This document shows positions 18,554-24,356 of a stretch of 27,991 nt of DNA, piece by piece. Every line of letters begins with the position of its first letter. The stretch's first letter is position 1. Origin of the DNA: an uncultured Lachnospira sp. Lineage in GTDB: Bacteria; Bacillota; Clostridia; Lachnospirales; Lachnospiraceae. The stretch spans positions 1-27,991 of the forward strand of contig CAKRKK010000008.1 in the NCBI GenBank assembly GCA_934358235.1. Direction: 5' to 3'. A program made the translations under genes and the position numbers. Under the pieces are notes generated by a model that saw nothing but the letters and a program-made list of their open reading frames with translations, was not told where the DNA came from and made no database searches.

Positions 18554-18614
18554 GGGTCCCAAGGTCTTTCACCAACCTATGAGTAAGCTTAGGTGGGTTT
18601 AGACCTTTTGACCC
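18554..18614 (-). ncRNA. Structured element upstream of the DUF6062-like gene
   Basis: A 61-nt imperfect palindrome. GGGTC (18554-18558) pairs with GACCC (18610-18614), AAGGTCT with AGACCTT, and ACCTA with TAGGT, separated by small internal loops, with a 10-nt apical loop. No T run follows on either strand, so it is not a plain terminator. It could be a leader structure or a small RNA. I recognise no known riboswitch. Confidence 0.4.
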
Positions 18615-18646
18615 TAATATCATCATTATATATTAGATAATCTGAT

Positions 18647-18706
18647 AAAACAATCACTAAAACAATCACTAAAACAATTGCGAAAACAATCGCTAAAACA
18701 ATCTGA
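18647..18706 (+). repeat. 12-nt tandem repeat, five copies
   Basis: Five contiguous AAAACAATCNNN units lie downstream of the catalase-like gene. Reading frames across it merely translate the repeat (ISDCFSDCF type) and are not genes. Confidence 0.85.
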
Positions 18707-18725
18707 TATTTTATTAATAGTGTTA

Positions 18726-19286
18726 TCAGCTCTTTTTGCAATTACATTTTTTATCAAATTCAGGATTGTAAAAATAAAAATTGTTCGAATCAAGCTTGCT
18801 TTGTATAACAGAAAGTGCTTCACCAAAGCGCTGGAAATGAACGATTTCTCGTTCGCGAAGAAATCTTAAGGGATCAAGTACGTCAGGATCATCCTTAGCA
18901 AGACGGATAAGATTATCGTAGGTTGTTCGTGCCTTCTGCTCAGCAGCCATATCCTCAGTTATATCAGTTATTGCATCTCCCTTAGACTGGAATTCGCAGG
19001 CGTTGAAAGGAATTCCACCTGCAGCCTGTGGCCATACAGCAGCGGTATGATCTACATAATAAGCCTCAAAGGGAGTACCCTTTATCTGTTCCATAGTGAG
19101 CTTCCTTGTAAGCTGGTGAACCATAGTGCTAATCATTTCGAAGTGGCCTAATTCCTCCGTACCAATATCTGTAAGAAGTCCTGAAACCTCTCTGTAAGGC
19201 ATAGAGTAGCGCTGTGAGATATAACGCATGGATGCGCCTAATTCACCATCTGGTCCACCATACTTCATTAAGGTATATTGTGTCAC
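18726..19286 (-). CDS. CotJC-type manganese catalase, N-terminally truncated
   Basis: 186 residues match the ferritin-like Mn-catalase/CotJC family: KYGGPDGELGASMRYISQRY, LLTDIGTEELGHFEM with metal-ligand Glu and His, DMAAEQKARTTY, and REREIVHFQRFGEAL. Family members normally start with about 25 further residues (an MxxYEKKLQYPVKI-like segment plus a short helix) before QYGGPDGE. Here the homology starts abruptly at KYGGPDGE. Upstream in frame there is only unrelated sequence without an ATG, and the best start is a GTG with no good ribosome-binding site. The gene therefore seems to have lost its 5' end where the accessory island begins. It may be inactive. Confidence 0.8.
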   Translation of the reverse strand: MTQYTLMKYGGPDGELGASMRYISQRYSMPYREVSGLLTDIGTEELGHFEMISTMVHQLTRKLTMEQIKGTPFEAYYVDHTAAVWPQAAGGIPFNACEFQSKGDAITDITEDMAAEQKARTTYDNLIRLAKDDPDVLDPLRFLREREIVHFQRFGEALSVIQSKLDSNNFYFYNPEFDKKCNCKKS

Positions 19287-19312
19287 AAAGCCTGTATTTA
19301 AGCGGCTTTGTG
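19284..19312. repeat. 9-bp inverted repeat at the island edge
   Basis: CACAAAGCC (19284-19292) and GGCTTTGTG (19304-19312) flank 11 bases, exactly at the truncated end of the catalase-like gene. It might be part of a recombination site. No T run follows. Confidence 0.4.
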
Positions 19313-19439
19313 GTATTCGATTACAAAATGCGATTATATTTTTATAAACATAGAAATATGTAAATAGTTTTGATATTCACCTATCTAAATAAGAAATATT
19401 AAAAACAATTTATTGAAAAGAACAAATAATAAAAAATAA

Positions 19440-19468
19440 TTGACACCATATGCGACACCACATATAAT
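19440..19468 (+). promoter_or_regulatory. hicAB promoter with paired operator half-sites
   Basis: Consensus TTGACA (19440-19445), 17-bp spacer and TATAAT (19463-19468). GACACCA occurs at 19442-19448 and again at 19454-19460, a 12-bp period across the spacer. This suits binding by the ribbon-helix-helix domain of HicB (inferred autoregulation). Confidence 0.8.
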
Positions 19469-19488
19469 ATATACAGGAGGAATCATTA

Positions 19489-19743
19489 ATGTCAAAATGG
19501 GATAAACTAATAACACGTATATGCAATTTATCAAAAGATCTCCGATTTGATGAGCTGCGGAAGGTGTTAGAAAGCTATGGATACGAAATGAATGCACCAA
19601 GAAGTGGAAGCAGTCATTATACTTTCAGAAAACAGGGGTGTATGCCAATTACAATACCAAAGCACGAACCAATCAAGAAAGTATATGTTGAAATGGTAAG
19701 GCAGATTGTAGAAAGTGAGGAGAAGAACGATGAAAACGCTTGA
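19489..19743 (+). CDS. hicA: HicA mRNA interferase toxin
   Basis: An 84-residue HicA-type toxin with a dsRBD-like fold that cleaves mRNA. The catalytic His is H43 in RSGSSHYTF, followed by the strand PITIPKHEPIKK. It is slightly longer than the usual 60 residues because of an N-terminal helix (DKLITRICNLSKDLRF), as in Firmicute HicA proteins. ATG 19489 follows AGGAGG. The toxin gene precedes the antitoxin and overlaps it, which is the normal hicAB order. Confidence 0.9.
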   Translation: MSKWDKLITRICNLSKDLRFDELRKVLESYGYEMNAPRSGSSHYTFRKQGCMPITIPKHEPIKKVYVEMVRQIVESEEKNDENA

Positions 19744-20092
19744 TGATTATATGGCAATGTCATACCGTATGGAAATTGTTGAAGACAAAGATGAGGGTGG
19801 CTTTGTAGTTTCTTATCCAGATTTGCCAGGTTGTATTACTTGTGGTGAAACAGTGGAAAGTGCGGTAGCAAATGCACTGGATGCAAAAAAAGCATGGCTT
19901 GAAGCAGCAATAGAAGAGGGGATAGAGATTCATGAGCCAGACAGCCTGGAAGATTATTCAGGGCAGTTTAAGTTAAGAATCCCACGGAGCCTGCATAGAT
20001 CACTGGCAGAACATTCCCAAAGAGAGGGAATCAGCATGAATCAGTACTGTGTATATCTTCTTTCCAAAAATGATGCAGTATTTTCAAAATAA
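19730..20092 (+). CDS. hicB: HicB antitoxin
   Basis: A 120-residue antitoxin. The N-terminal half is the degenerate RNase H-like HicB fold (EDKDEGGFVVSYPDLPGCIT). The C-terminal half is a ribbon-helix-helix DNA-binding domain (QFKLRIPRSLHRSLAEHS, then EGISMNQYCVYLL). ATG 19730, after GAGGAGAAG, overlaps the hicA stop by 14 bases; a more upstream in-frame codon at 19715 would bypass that site. It binds and inhibits HicA and would repress the promoter at 19440-19468. Confidence 0.92.
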   Translation: MKTLDDYMAMSYRMEIVEDKDEGGFVVSYPDLPGCITCGETVESAVANALDAKKAWLEAAIEEGIEIHEPDSLEDYSGQFKLRIPRSLHRSLAEHSQREGISMNQYCVYLLSKNDAVFSK

Positions 20093-20110
20093 AGGATTTA
20101 TCCAGATAAT

Positions 20111-20140
20111 AGAGGAGGCAGTTAAGCCGCCTCTATTTTT
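20111..20140 (+). terminator. Terminator between hicB and the recombinase gene
   Basis: AGAGGAGGC (20111-20119) pairs with GCCGCCTCT (20126-20134) with one mismatch, loop AGTTAA, then ATTTTT. It overlaps the stop codon of the convergent recombinase gene. Confidence 0.75.
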
Positions 20141-21602
20141 GTAAAAAGAAATATACCTCCAGCTTATCATTTTCCTTATCATACACACAATGGTCAACAA
20201 CACTTCGTATAGCATTTGCTCTTGTCAGTGTGTCCTTTGAAGTATCTTTTATAATGTCATATACAGTTGATATGCTCTTAAGCATAGCAGCATTGGAGTC
20301 TGTACTGGAAGTATTATTAAATGCTTCTAACTGCTTTTCAAGTGCAGCACGTTCATCCTTAAGAAGCTGCTTATTCTCTTTGTACTCCTCTAAGGTGTCG
20401 ATTCCATCCCGGTATGCCTGTTTAATTCTTGCTTCTTTATCCTCTAGTTTAGACAACTGACTTAAGATAACACTTCTGTCATCTGTATCAGGCTCATTTG
20501 AGCCTTTTTTAAGTTCGTAATGCAATTTACCACTTCCATTTAAAGCACGTTCAAATGCTTCATATACAGCATGTTCAAGTGCGAAAGTTTTAATATAGTG
20601 ACTATGTGAACATTTTCCTTTGCTGTAATTACCACATTGATATCTTGTAGCATTAAGCCCAGCCATAAGAGAGGAACCGCAGGAAGAACACTTCACAATA
20701 CCACCAAGCCAATGCTTCATGTGACCTGCAGCTCTTGACTTGTAAGGTCTGCTCCTTAAAGCCATAAGATGTTGCACTTCATCCCAGGTTTCTTTATTAA
20801 TAAGAGCTTCATGCTTACCTTCAGCTATAATCCAGTCACTTACGGATTTAATAGTATGATCATCATGTTTCTGTCTGTTCCAGCGCACAGCTCCGTAATA
20901 GAATGGATTACATAATATATATTCAATAGTACGTCCTTCAAAGGCTGCACCACGCTTTGTTTTATATCCCAGAGCATTAAGCTCCCTGGCAATCTCTAAA
21001 TAACTGTGACCTGCAATATAGTCTTTATATATCTTTTTTACAATAATAGCTTCATCCTCATATATGTAAGGTATGCCAGTATCCTTATTCATCCGGTAAC
21101 CAAGTGGAAGAGAGGACTGGTAGCCACCTCTTAGGGCTTTTTCTGTCATACCTCTAAGGACTTCTCCAGATAGACGGATAGAGTAGTATTCATCCATCCA
21201 TTCTATTATACGCTCTATTAAAGTTCCAAAAGGACCATCTATAAGAGGCTCTGACACGCTCACAACCTCAACGTGGTTCTTTTTCAGTAAAGACTTATAT
21301 ACGATAGACTCTTCCTGGTTACGTGCAAATCGGCTGAATTTCCACACAAGAATAACATCAAAAGGGTGTTCTTTGCTTTTTGCCATTCCTATCATTTTCA
21401 TAAATTCTGGTCTTTTATCAGCTTTCTTGCCGGAAATACCATTATCAAGATAGATATTACTTGCCAGAAGTGACATATTATTCTTTTTAGCAAAGTCTAT
21501 CAGAAGACGTTTTTGTGCATCCGGAGAAAGCTCTTCCTGTTTGTCAGTAGATACACGGATATAAGCACACGCAGATTTCATATTAAGTATATCCTTAGCC
21601 AT
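20133..21602 (-). CDS. Large serine recombinase (integrase)
   Basis: 489 residues from ATG 21602, which follows AAAGGATG; upstream in-frame codons lack a site. The resolvase domain (about 10-150) has AYIRVSTDKQ with nucleophile S18 and R16, and a KFSRFARN helix. The recombinase domain spans about 165-290 (SSLPLGYRMN ... FYYGAVRW). A zinc ribbon has C305, C308, C323 and C331. A long coiled coil (about 370-430: EDKEARIKQAYRDG) is the segment that controls synapsis in this family. Such enzymes integrate and excise phages or transposons at short specific att sites without homology. It is the likely mover of the surrounding island. An 18-bp palindrome and a symmetric AT-rich site lie upstream. Confidence 0.95.
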   Translation of the reverse strand: MAKDILNMKSACAYIRVSTDKQEELSPDAQKRLLIDFAKKNNMSLLASNIYLDNGISGKKADKRPEFMKMIGMAKSKEHPFDVILVWKFSRFARNQEESIVYKSLLKKNHVEVVSVSEPLIDGPFGTLIERIIEWMDEYYSIRLSGEVLRGMTEKALRGGYQSSLPLGYRMNKDTGIPYIYEDEAIIVKKIYKDYIAGHSYLEIARELNALGYKTKRGAAFEGRTIEYILCNPFYYGAVRWNRQKHDDHTIKSVSDWIIAEGKHEALINKETWDEVQHLMALRSRPYKSRAAGHMKHWLGGIVKCSSCGSSLMAGLNATRYQCGNYSKGKCSHSHYIKTFALEHAVYEAFERALNGSGKLHYELKKGSNEPDTDDRSVILSQLSKLEDKEARIKQAYRDGIDTLEEYKENKQLLKDERAALEKQLEAFNNTSSTDSNAAMLKSISTVYDIIKDTSKDTLTRANAIRSVVDHCVYDKENDKLEVYFFLQK

Positions 21603-21632
21603 ATTAATCATCCTTTCTGTAAAATATATGCA

Positions 21633-21650
21633 AGTTGCACCGGTGCAACT
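21633..21650. promoter_or_regulatory. 18-bp perfect palindrome upstream of the recombinase
   Basis: AGTTGCACCGGTGCAACT, 31 bases before the recombinase start. It is most likely an operator for a dimeric regulator; it could also mark a recombination site. Confidence 0.6.
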
Positions 21651-21697
21651 CAAAAATGGGTACAAAAATAACACCACTTGCAAAAGCGGTGCTATGA

Positions 21698-21736
21698 ATG
21701 ATATAATATGGCTTGTCTAGGGCGGTATTATATCAT
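21698..21736. promoter_or_regulatory. 39-bp symmetric site with convergent -10 boxes
   Basis: ATGATATAATA (21698-21708) and TATTATATCAT (21726-21736) are perfect inverted repeats around 17 bases centred on GTCTAG. Each arm contains TATAAT on one strand. The plus-strand box has TTGCAA (21678-21683) 18 bp upstream; the minus-strand box (21732-21727) could serve the recombinase gene, with a weak CTTACA upstream. Its size and symmetry also suit a serine-recombinase att site. Confidence 0.5.
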
Positions 21737-21808
21737 AAGCACAGCTTATGTAAGTATCGTGGTAAAAGCTCTTGTGTTGGTAGCACAGGGGCTTTTATTT
21801 TAGTTTTT
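21713..21808 (+). ncRNA. Candidate small RNA downstream of the abi gene
   Basis: Beginning about 6 bases after the plus-strand TATAAT (21702-21707). It holds a perfect hairpin CATAAGC-ACA-GCTTATG (21734-21750). It ends in a 13-14 bp hairpin (21764-21777 with 21783-21796, several G-U pairs) followed by a T-rich run. There is no reading frame. It could instead be leftover promoter sequence plus a shared terminator for the convergent abi gene. Confidence 0.4.
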
Positions 21809-21874
21809 CTTTTTTCAGTTATTACTAGTTTTATGTCTATGACATAGTCTGTAATTATATTTTAAACACAGATG

Positions 21875-22930
21875 TTATGGATCAGTTTCAGATGTTGCTG
21901 CCACATCCGCATAAGTATCTTGTAGATTTGGAGCATTGTCGTTTTTTTCCTCTTGATTATAATTTGTGATACTTGTCATTAAAGTAGATGTGTATAATTT
22001 AAATCTTCTTTGATAATCTATAGGAATACCTGTCATGTGGCAATATAGTTTACTCATAGCACTTCCATAGCTATTCAAATATGTAGATAATTCAGTTATG
22101 AATCCATATTCTAAATATTTATTATTTAATAAAATAATCATTGATAAAATAAGACCCCATATATTATCATATGTTTTATTAATTTCATTTGTATATAAAA
22201 GCGTATTTTCAAATATATGATTAGCACTATGAAAAAGAGGAGATCTATATTTAACAAAATCAAGATTATGAGTTGCTTTATTTCTAAATTTACGAACAAT
22301 ATTTAGGGCACTTAGTAAAACATTAGCTTTAGCTTCATTGTCTATATTAGAAACGGATAAAAGCCGGAAATATGTAAACATATCTTCTTTGTCTTCGGTT
22401 TTTAGATATTTATATATATCTGTTGTAGAAGAAAAAGATACGTTTTTGAATAATATCCATGGTGGAATGTGATCCTTTGTGTTTCTATAATGAGATGTTG
22501 GTGTATCATGGGTTTCATTGCATAATTTTAAAGTGTTATTTAATAAATTTCTAAGATGCTGCCGTTTGTCTTTGTCATTAGAGTATTTGTAATTCTTAGG
22601 ATTTAGATATTCAGTTTCTTTCTCAGATATGTTTTTGGCAATGACATAAGAAAGAATAGTTTTAAATGAATTCTCTGCATATCCAGCATATTTAACGATA
22701 ACACCTTGAATATTTTTGTTAAATATATGTGTTGTAAATAACTGTTCAATTCCTAATCCTGGTATAAATACATCATCCTTTTGGTACAAATCTTTATAAC
22801 CATTAACGAGGTCATAGTATGATATAGAAGATAATGCCTCAAGAGCGTAATCGCGGTTATTTATAACTAAATGTTTTTCGTTGATAAGTTTATTTATTTG
22901 TTCTTCAAAAGTTAAAAAAGGTTTATCCAA
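21875..22930 (-). CDS. Abi family protein (Abi_2/AbiF-AbiD-like HEPN RNase)
   Basis: 351 residues from TTG 22930, which has GGAGA nine bases upstream and gives the family-like start MDKPFLTFEEQI. ATG 22945 and ATG 23011 lack ribosome-binding sites, and 23011 would translate through the terminator hairpin. The N-terminus matches Abi_2 (EEQINKLINEKHLVINNRDY, then ISYYDLVNGY); IPPWILFKNVSF is the mid-domain mark. The HEPN RNase motif is R216-N217-x3-H221 (RNKATH). Abi_2 proteins abort phage infection and are presumed RNases. It is AT-richer than chromosomal neighbours. It sits behind its own promoter and a terminator hairpin, and follows an unrecognised small gene. Confidence 0.85.
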   Translation of the reverse strand: MDKPFLTFEEQINKLINEKHLVINNRDYALEALSSISYYDLVNGYKDLYQKDDVFIPGLGIEQLFTTHIFNKNIQGVIVKYAGYAENSFKTILSYVIAKNISEKETEYLNPKNYKYSNDKDKRQHLRNLLNNTLKLCNETHDTPTSHYRNTKDHIPPWILFKNVSFSSTTDIYKYLKTEDKEDMFTYFRLLSVSNIDNEAKANVLLSALNIVRKFRNKATHNLDFVKYRSPLFHSANHIFENTLLYTNEINKTYDNIWGLILSMIILLNNKYLEYGFITELSTYLNSYGSAMSKLYCHMTGIPIDYQRRFKLYTSTLMTSITNYNQEEKNDNAPNLQDTYADVAATSETDP

Positions 22931-22954
22931 TATAGTTTTCTCCATAATAAAATA

Positions 22955-23034
22955 AAATCGAAAAAGCCTTGCCACAAATATATGTAGCAAGGCTTTTTCT
23001 TCGCTGTCCATTTAAGTATCAGCTATTTAACTTG
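22955..23034 (-). ncRNA. Short leader RNA ahead of abi (candidate RNA antitoxin or attenuator)
   Basis: Expected transcript from near 23033 to the terminator at 22960, about 80 nt. Besides the terminator it has a small GCTG/CAGC hairpin (23003-23006 with 23020-23023). It has the promoter-RNA-terminator-toxin layout of type III-like systems. Function is inferred. Confidence 0.45.
22960..22999 (-). terminator. Terminator hairpin in the abi leader
   Basis: GAAAAAGCCTTGC (22960-22972) and GCAAGGCTTTTTC (22987-22999) form a perfect 13-bp stem with a 14-nt loop. On the minus strand, UUUUUC and a U-rich run follow. It lies between the abi promoter and the abi start, so most transcripts should stop before the gene. 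Confidence 0.85.
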
Positions 23035-23039
23035 ACTAC

Positions 23040-23068
23040 ATTATATTTGTAAGGAAACTAAAAGTCAA
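23040..23068 (-). promoter_or_regulatory. Promoter of abi
   Basis: On the minus strand, TTGACT (23068-23063), 17-bp spacer and TATAAT (23045-23040). It is close to consensus and located between the upstream gene and the abi leader. Confidence 0.85.
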
Positions 23069-23086
23069 TAATTTTCAAATAAAATT

Positions 23087-23464
23087 TTATATTATTTTAA
23101 CAGTATCTCCTAAATTGATAATATTGTTTTGCGGTCTTTGTATTTTTGTTATCTGTTCTTTATTGACAAGTAATGCTTGCTCAGAGTATATTTTTTCAGC
23201 TTGCTTAAAAGGATCTACAAATGAGGCAAAATTGACTTCGACCTTTTTTTTACAAATTGAAAATTCATCAAAGACTTCTTGTATTTGCAATACATCTTTG
23301 ATGTGATCAAGAGTACCGAGACTTTTTCCAGAATCAGGATCCGTTATTTCAGGACCTATTTCAACAACCTGAACATTTTCGCCTATGGTAGCGCCTTTAG
23401 TTCTTCCATAGTTAATTAAAATAGAGTACTTGTCTAAAATTTTTATGACTTTAGCAGTTTTCAT
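23087..23464 (-). CDS. Hypothetical protein, FlgT-C-like beta-barrel pattern
   Basis: A 125-residue protein I cannot assign firmly. It begins KTAKVIKILDKYSILINYG followed by G-A-T-I-G-E-N-V, then DPDSGKSLGTLDHIKDVLQIQEV, ending NLGDTVKII. That pattern of short strands, G-x-x-x-G-D/E turns and DP-x-S/T-G-x-x-LG resembles FlgT C-terminal or SH3-like barrels that occur in small bacterial proteins of unknown role. ATG 23464 follows AAGGAG. It sits between the broken abi gene (18 bases upstream, probably co-transcribed) and the intact abi gene, so it may belong to the abi system. There is no signal peptide or membrane segment. Confidence 0.65.
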   Translation of the reverse strand: MKTAKVIKILDKYSILINYGRTKGATIGENVQVVEIGPEITDPDSGKSLGTLDHIKDVLQIQEVFDEFSICKKKVEVNFASFVDPFKQAEKIYSEQALLVNKEQITKIQRPQNNIINLGDTVKII

Positions 23465-23481
23465 AATAATTCTCCTTAAAA

Positions 23482-23643
23482 TTAATATTTCTGTCTGTTT
23501 TCTATCACTGAACCAAACAGGTAATAATCATGAGTTAAAAGCATATCTTTAGCAAACTTTTCGTTATTGAAATTTAAATGTCTTTCTTTGAGCAATTCAA
23601 TTTGCTAATCAATTGTTAAAAATTCTTGCGGTTTTTTATTCAT
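23482..23643 (-). pseudogene. Broken abi-like gene (Abi_2 N-terminus, in-frame TAG)
   Basis: From ATG 23643, with AGGAGA six bases upstream, the frame reads MNKKPQEFLTID, then TAG at codon 13, then QIELLKERHLNFNNEKF and YYLFGSV, ending at TAA after 53 codons. This aligns with the N-terminus of the intact abi product downstream (DKPFLTFEEQINKLINEKHL ... SYYDLVNGY). It lacks all of the HEPN region, so it is a remnant of a second abi gene, or a short relative with a stop mutation (for example CAG or GAG to TAG). A folded RNA and terminator precede it on the same strand. Confidence 0.75.
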
Positions 23644-23756
23644 ATATTTCTCCTAAACGCAAATAGAGGACTTAAGATATATATATAAAGTCTTCTATTC
23701 ACAGCCAAACAAGTCAGCCATATCTTCTTGAGATATATATTAATATAAAGTCAAAT

Positions 23757-23892
23757 AAAAAATGTGGTAACCGAAGCTACCACCTTACTAACAAATGAAA
23801 TAGGTGGGGTGACATTCCCACATCTCCAACCAGGGTGACGGCTGCCTGTTCCGTCCTCAAATTTCATTTGATATAGTTTATGTTTTTGTAGC
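23757..23892 (-). ncRNA. Highly structured RNA with terminator upstream of the abi-like genes
   Basis: Minus-strand RNA of about 135 nt with no reading frame. CAAATGAAAT (23792-23801) pairs with ATTTCATTTG (23861-23870) as a 10-bp closing stem. Inside are GTGGG/CCCAC (23804-23808 with 23817-23821) and GACGG/CCGTC (23837-23841 with 23851-23855), giving a three-way junction. At its 3' end a UUCG-loop hairpin (23764-23783) is followed by six U's. The 5' end (GAAGCTAC, 23895-23888) is complementary to the terminator's 5' arm (GTAGCTTC), so an alternative fold could block the terminator. It may be the conserved RNA reported beside Abi_2/AbiF genes, or a riboswitch-like leader. I cannot match it to a known family. 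Confidence 0.6.
23764..23783 (-). terminator. UUCG-loop intrinsic terminator
   Basis: On the minus strand an 8-bp stem (one G-U) closed by a UUCG tetraloop, followed by A, six U's and further U's. It ends the structured RNA about 115 bases before the abi-like fragment. Confidence 0.85.
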
Positions 23893-23896
23893 TTCA

Positions 23897-23924
23897 ATTA
23901 TATATTAGTTATTCAAAATGTGAA
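23897..23924 (-). promoter_or_regulatory. Promoter of the structured RNA
   Basis: On the minus strand, TTCACA (23924-23919), 16-bp spacer and TATAAT (23902-23897). It lies at the very end of the upstream hicB-like gene. Confidence 0.65.
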
Positions 23925-23930
23925 TATTGG

Positions 23931-24329
23931 TTATTTATTCCCAACCTTTTCCATTAATGCATCCTGTAATACCTGTGAGAAGTTGATATTAAGCTGAATA
24001 GCCTGTTCGTTAAGCCATTCTGGAATAGTAAGAGTTTTCTTAACGGCGCGGGAACTTGTGCGCTTCTTATATGCAAGCATATCAAATTCTATAACAACTA
24101 ATACGGCATCCTTATCAACTGTAATCTTATCAACAGAAGATGGAGCAGGGAATGTAATGTTGTTCTTTTCCATATCTGAAAGACACAAGCCAAGGGCATC
24201 AATAGCCATATTATATGCTTCTTCCATATTATCTCCTTCGGTTAAGCACTCTGGAATATCTGGAAATGAAATCCAGAAGCCGTCTTCCTCTGCTGTGTGA
24301 AATAATGCTGGATAAAATAATCTATTCAT
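23931..24329 (-). CDS. HicB family antitoxin (orphan)
   Basis: 132 residues. N-terminal HicB fold: YPALFHTAEEDGFWISFPDI, PECLTEGDNMEEAYNMAIDA. C-terminal DNA-binding segment: SRAVKKTLTIPEWLNEQAI with NINFSQVLQDAL, a ribbon-helix-helix pattern. ATG 24329 follows GGAGG. Its expected partner, hicA, is only a C-terminal fragment just upstream, so this antitoxin probably persists without an active toxin and may now serve as a repressor or an anti-addiction factor. It differs clearly from the complete HicB at 19730-20092. Confidence 0.88.
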   Translation of the reverse strand: MNRLFYPALFHTAEEDGFWISFPDIPECLTEGDNMEEAYNMAIDALGLCLSDMEKNNITFPAPSSVDKITVDKDAVLVVIEFDMLAYKKRTSSRAVKKTLTIPEWLNEQAIQLNINFSQVLQDALMEKVGNK

Positions 24330-24356
24330 AATCTATACCTCCATATATGGCAGGGG

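Noticed and set aside
18626..18826. Minus-strand frame with repeated DCFSDCF residues
   Set aside because: It is the translation of the 12-nt tandem repeat and overlaps the end of the catalase-like gene in another frame.
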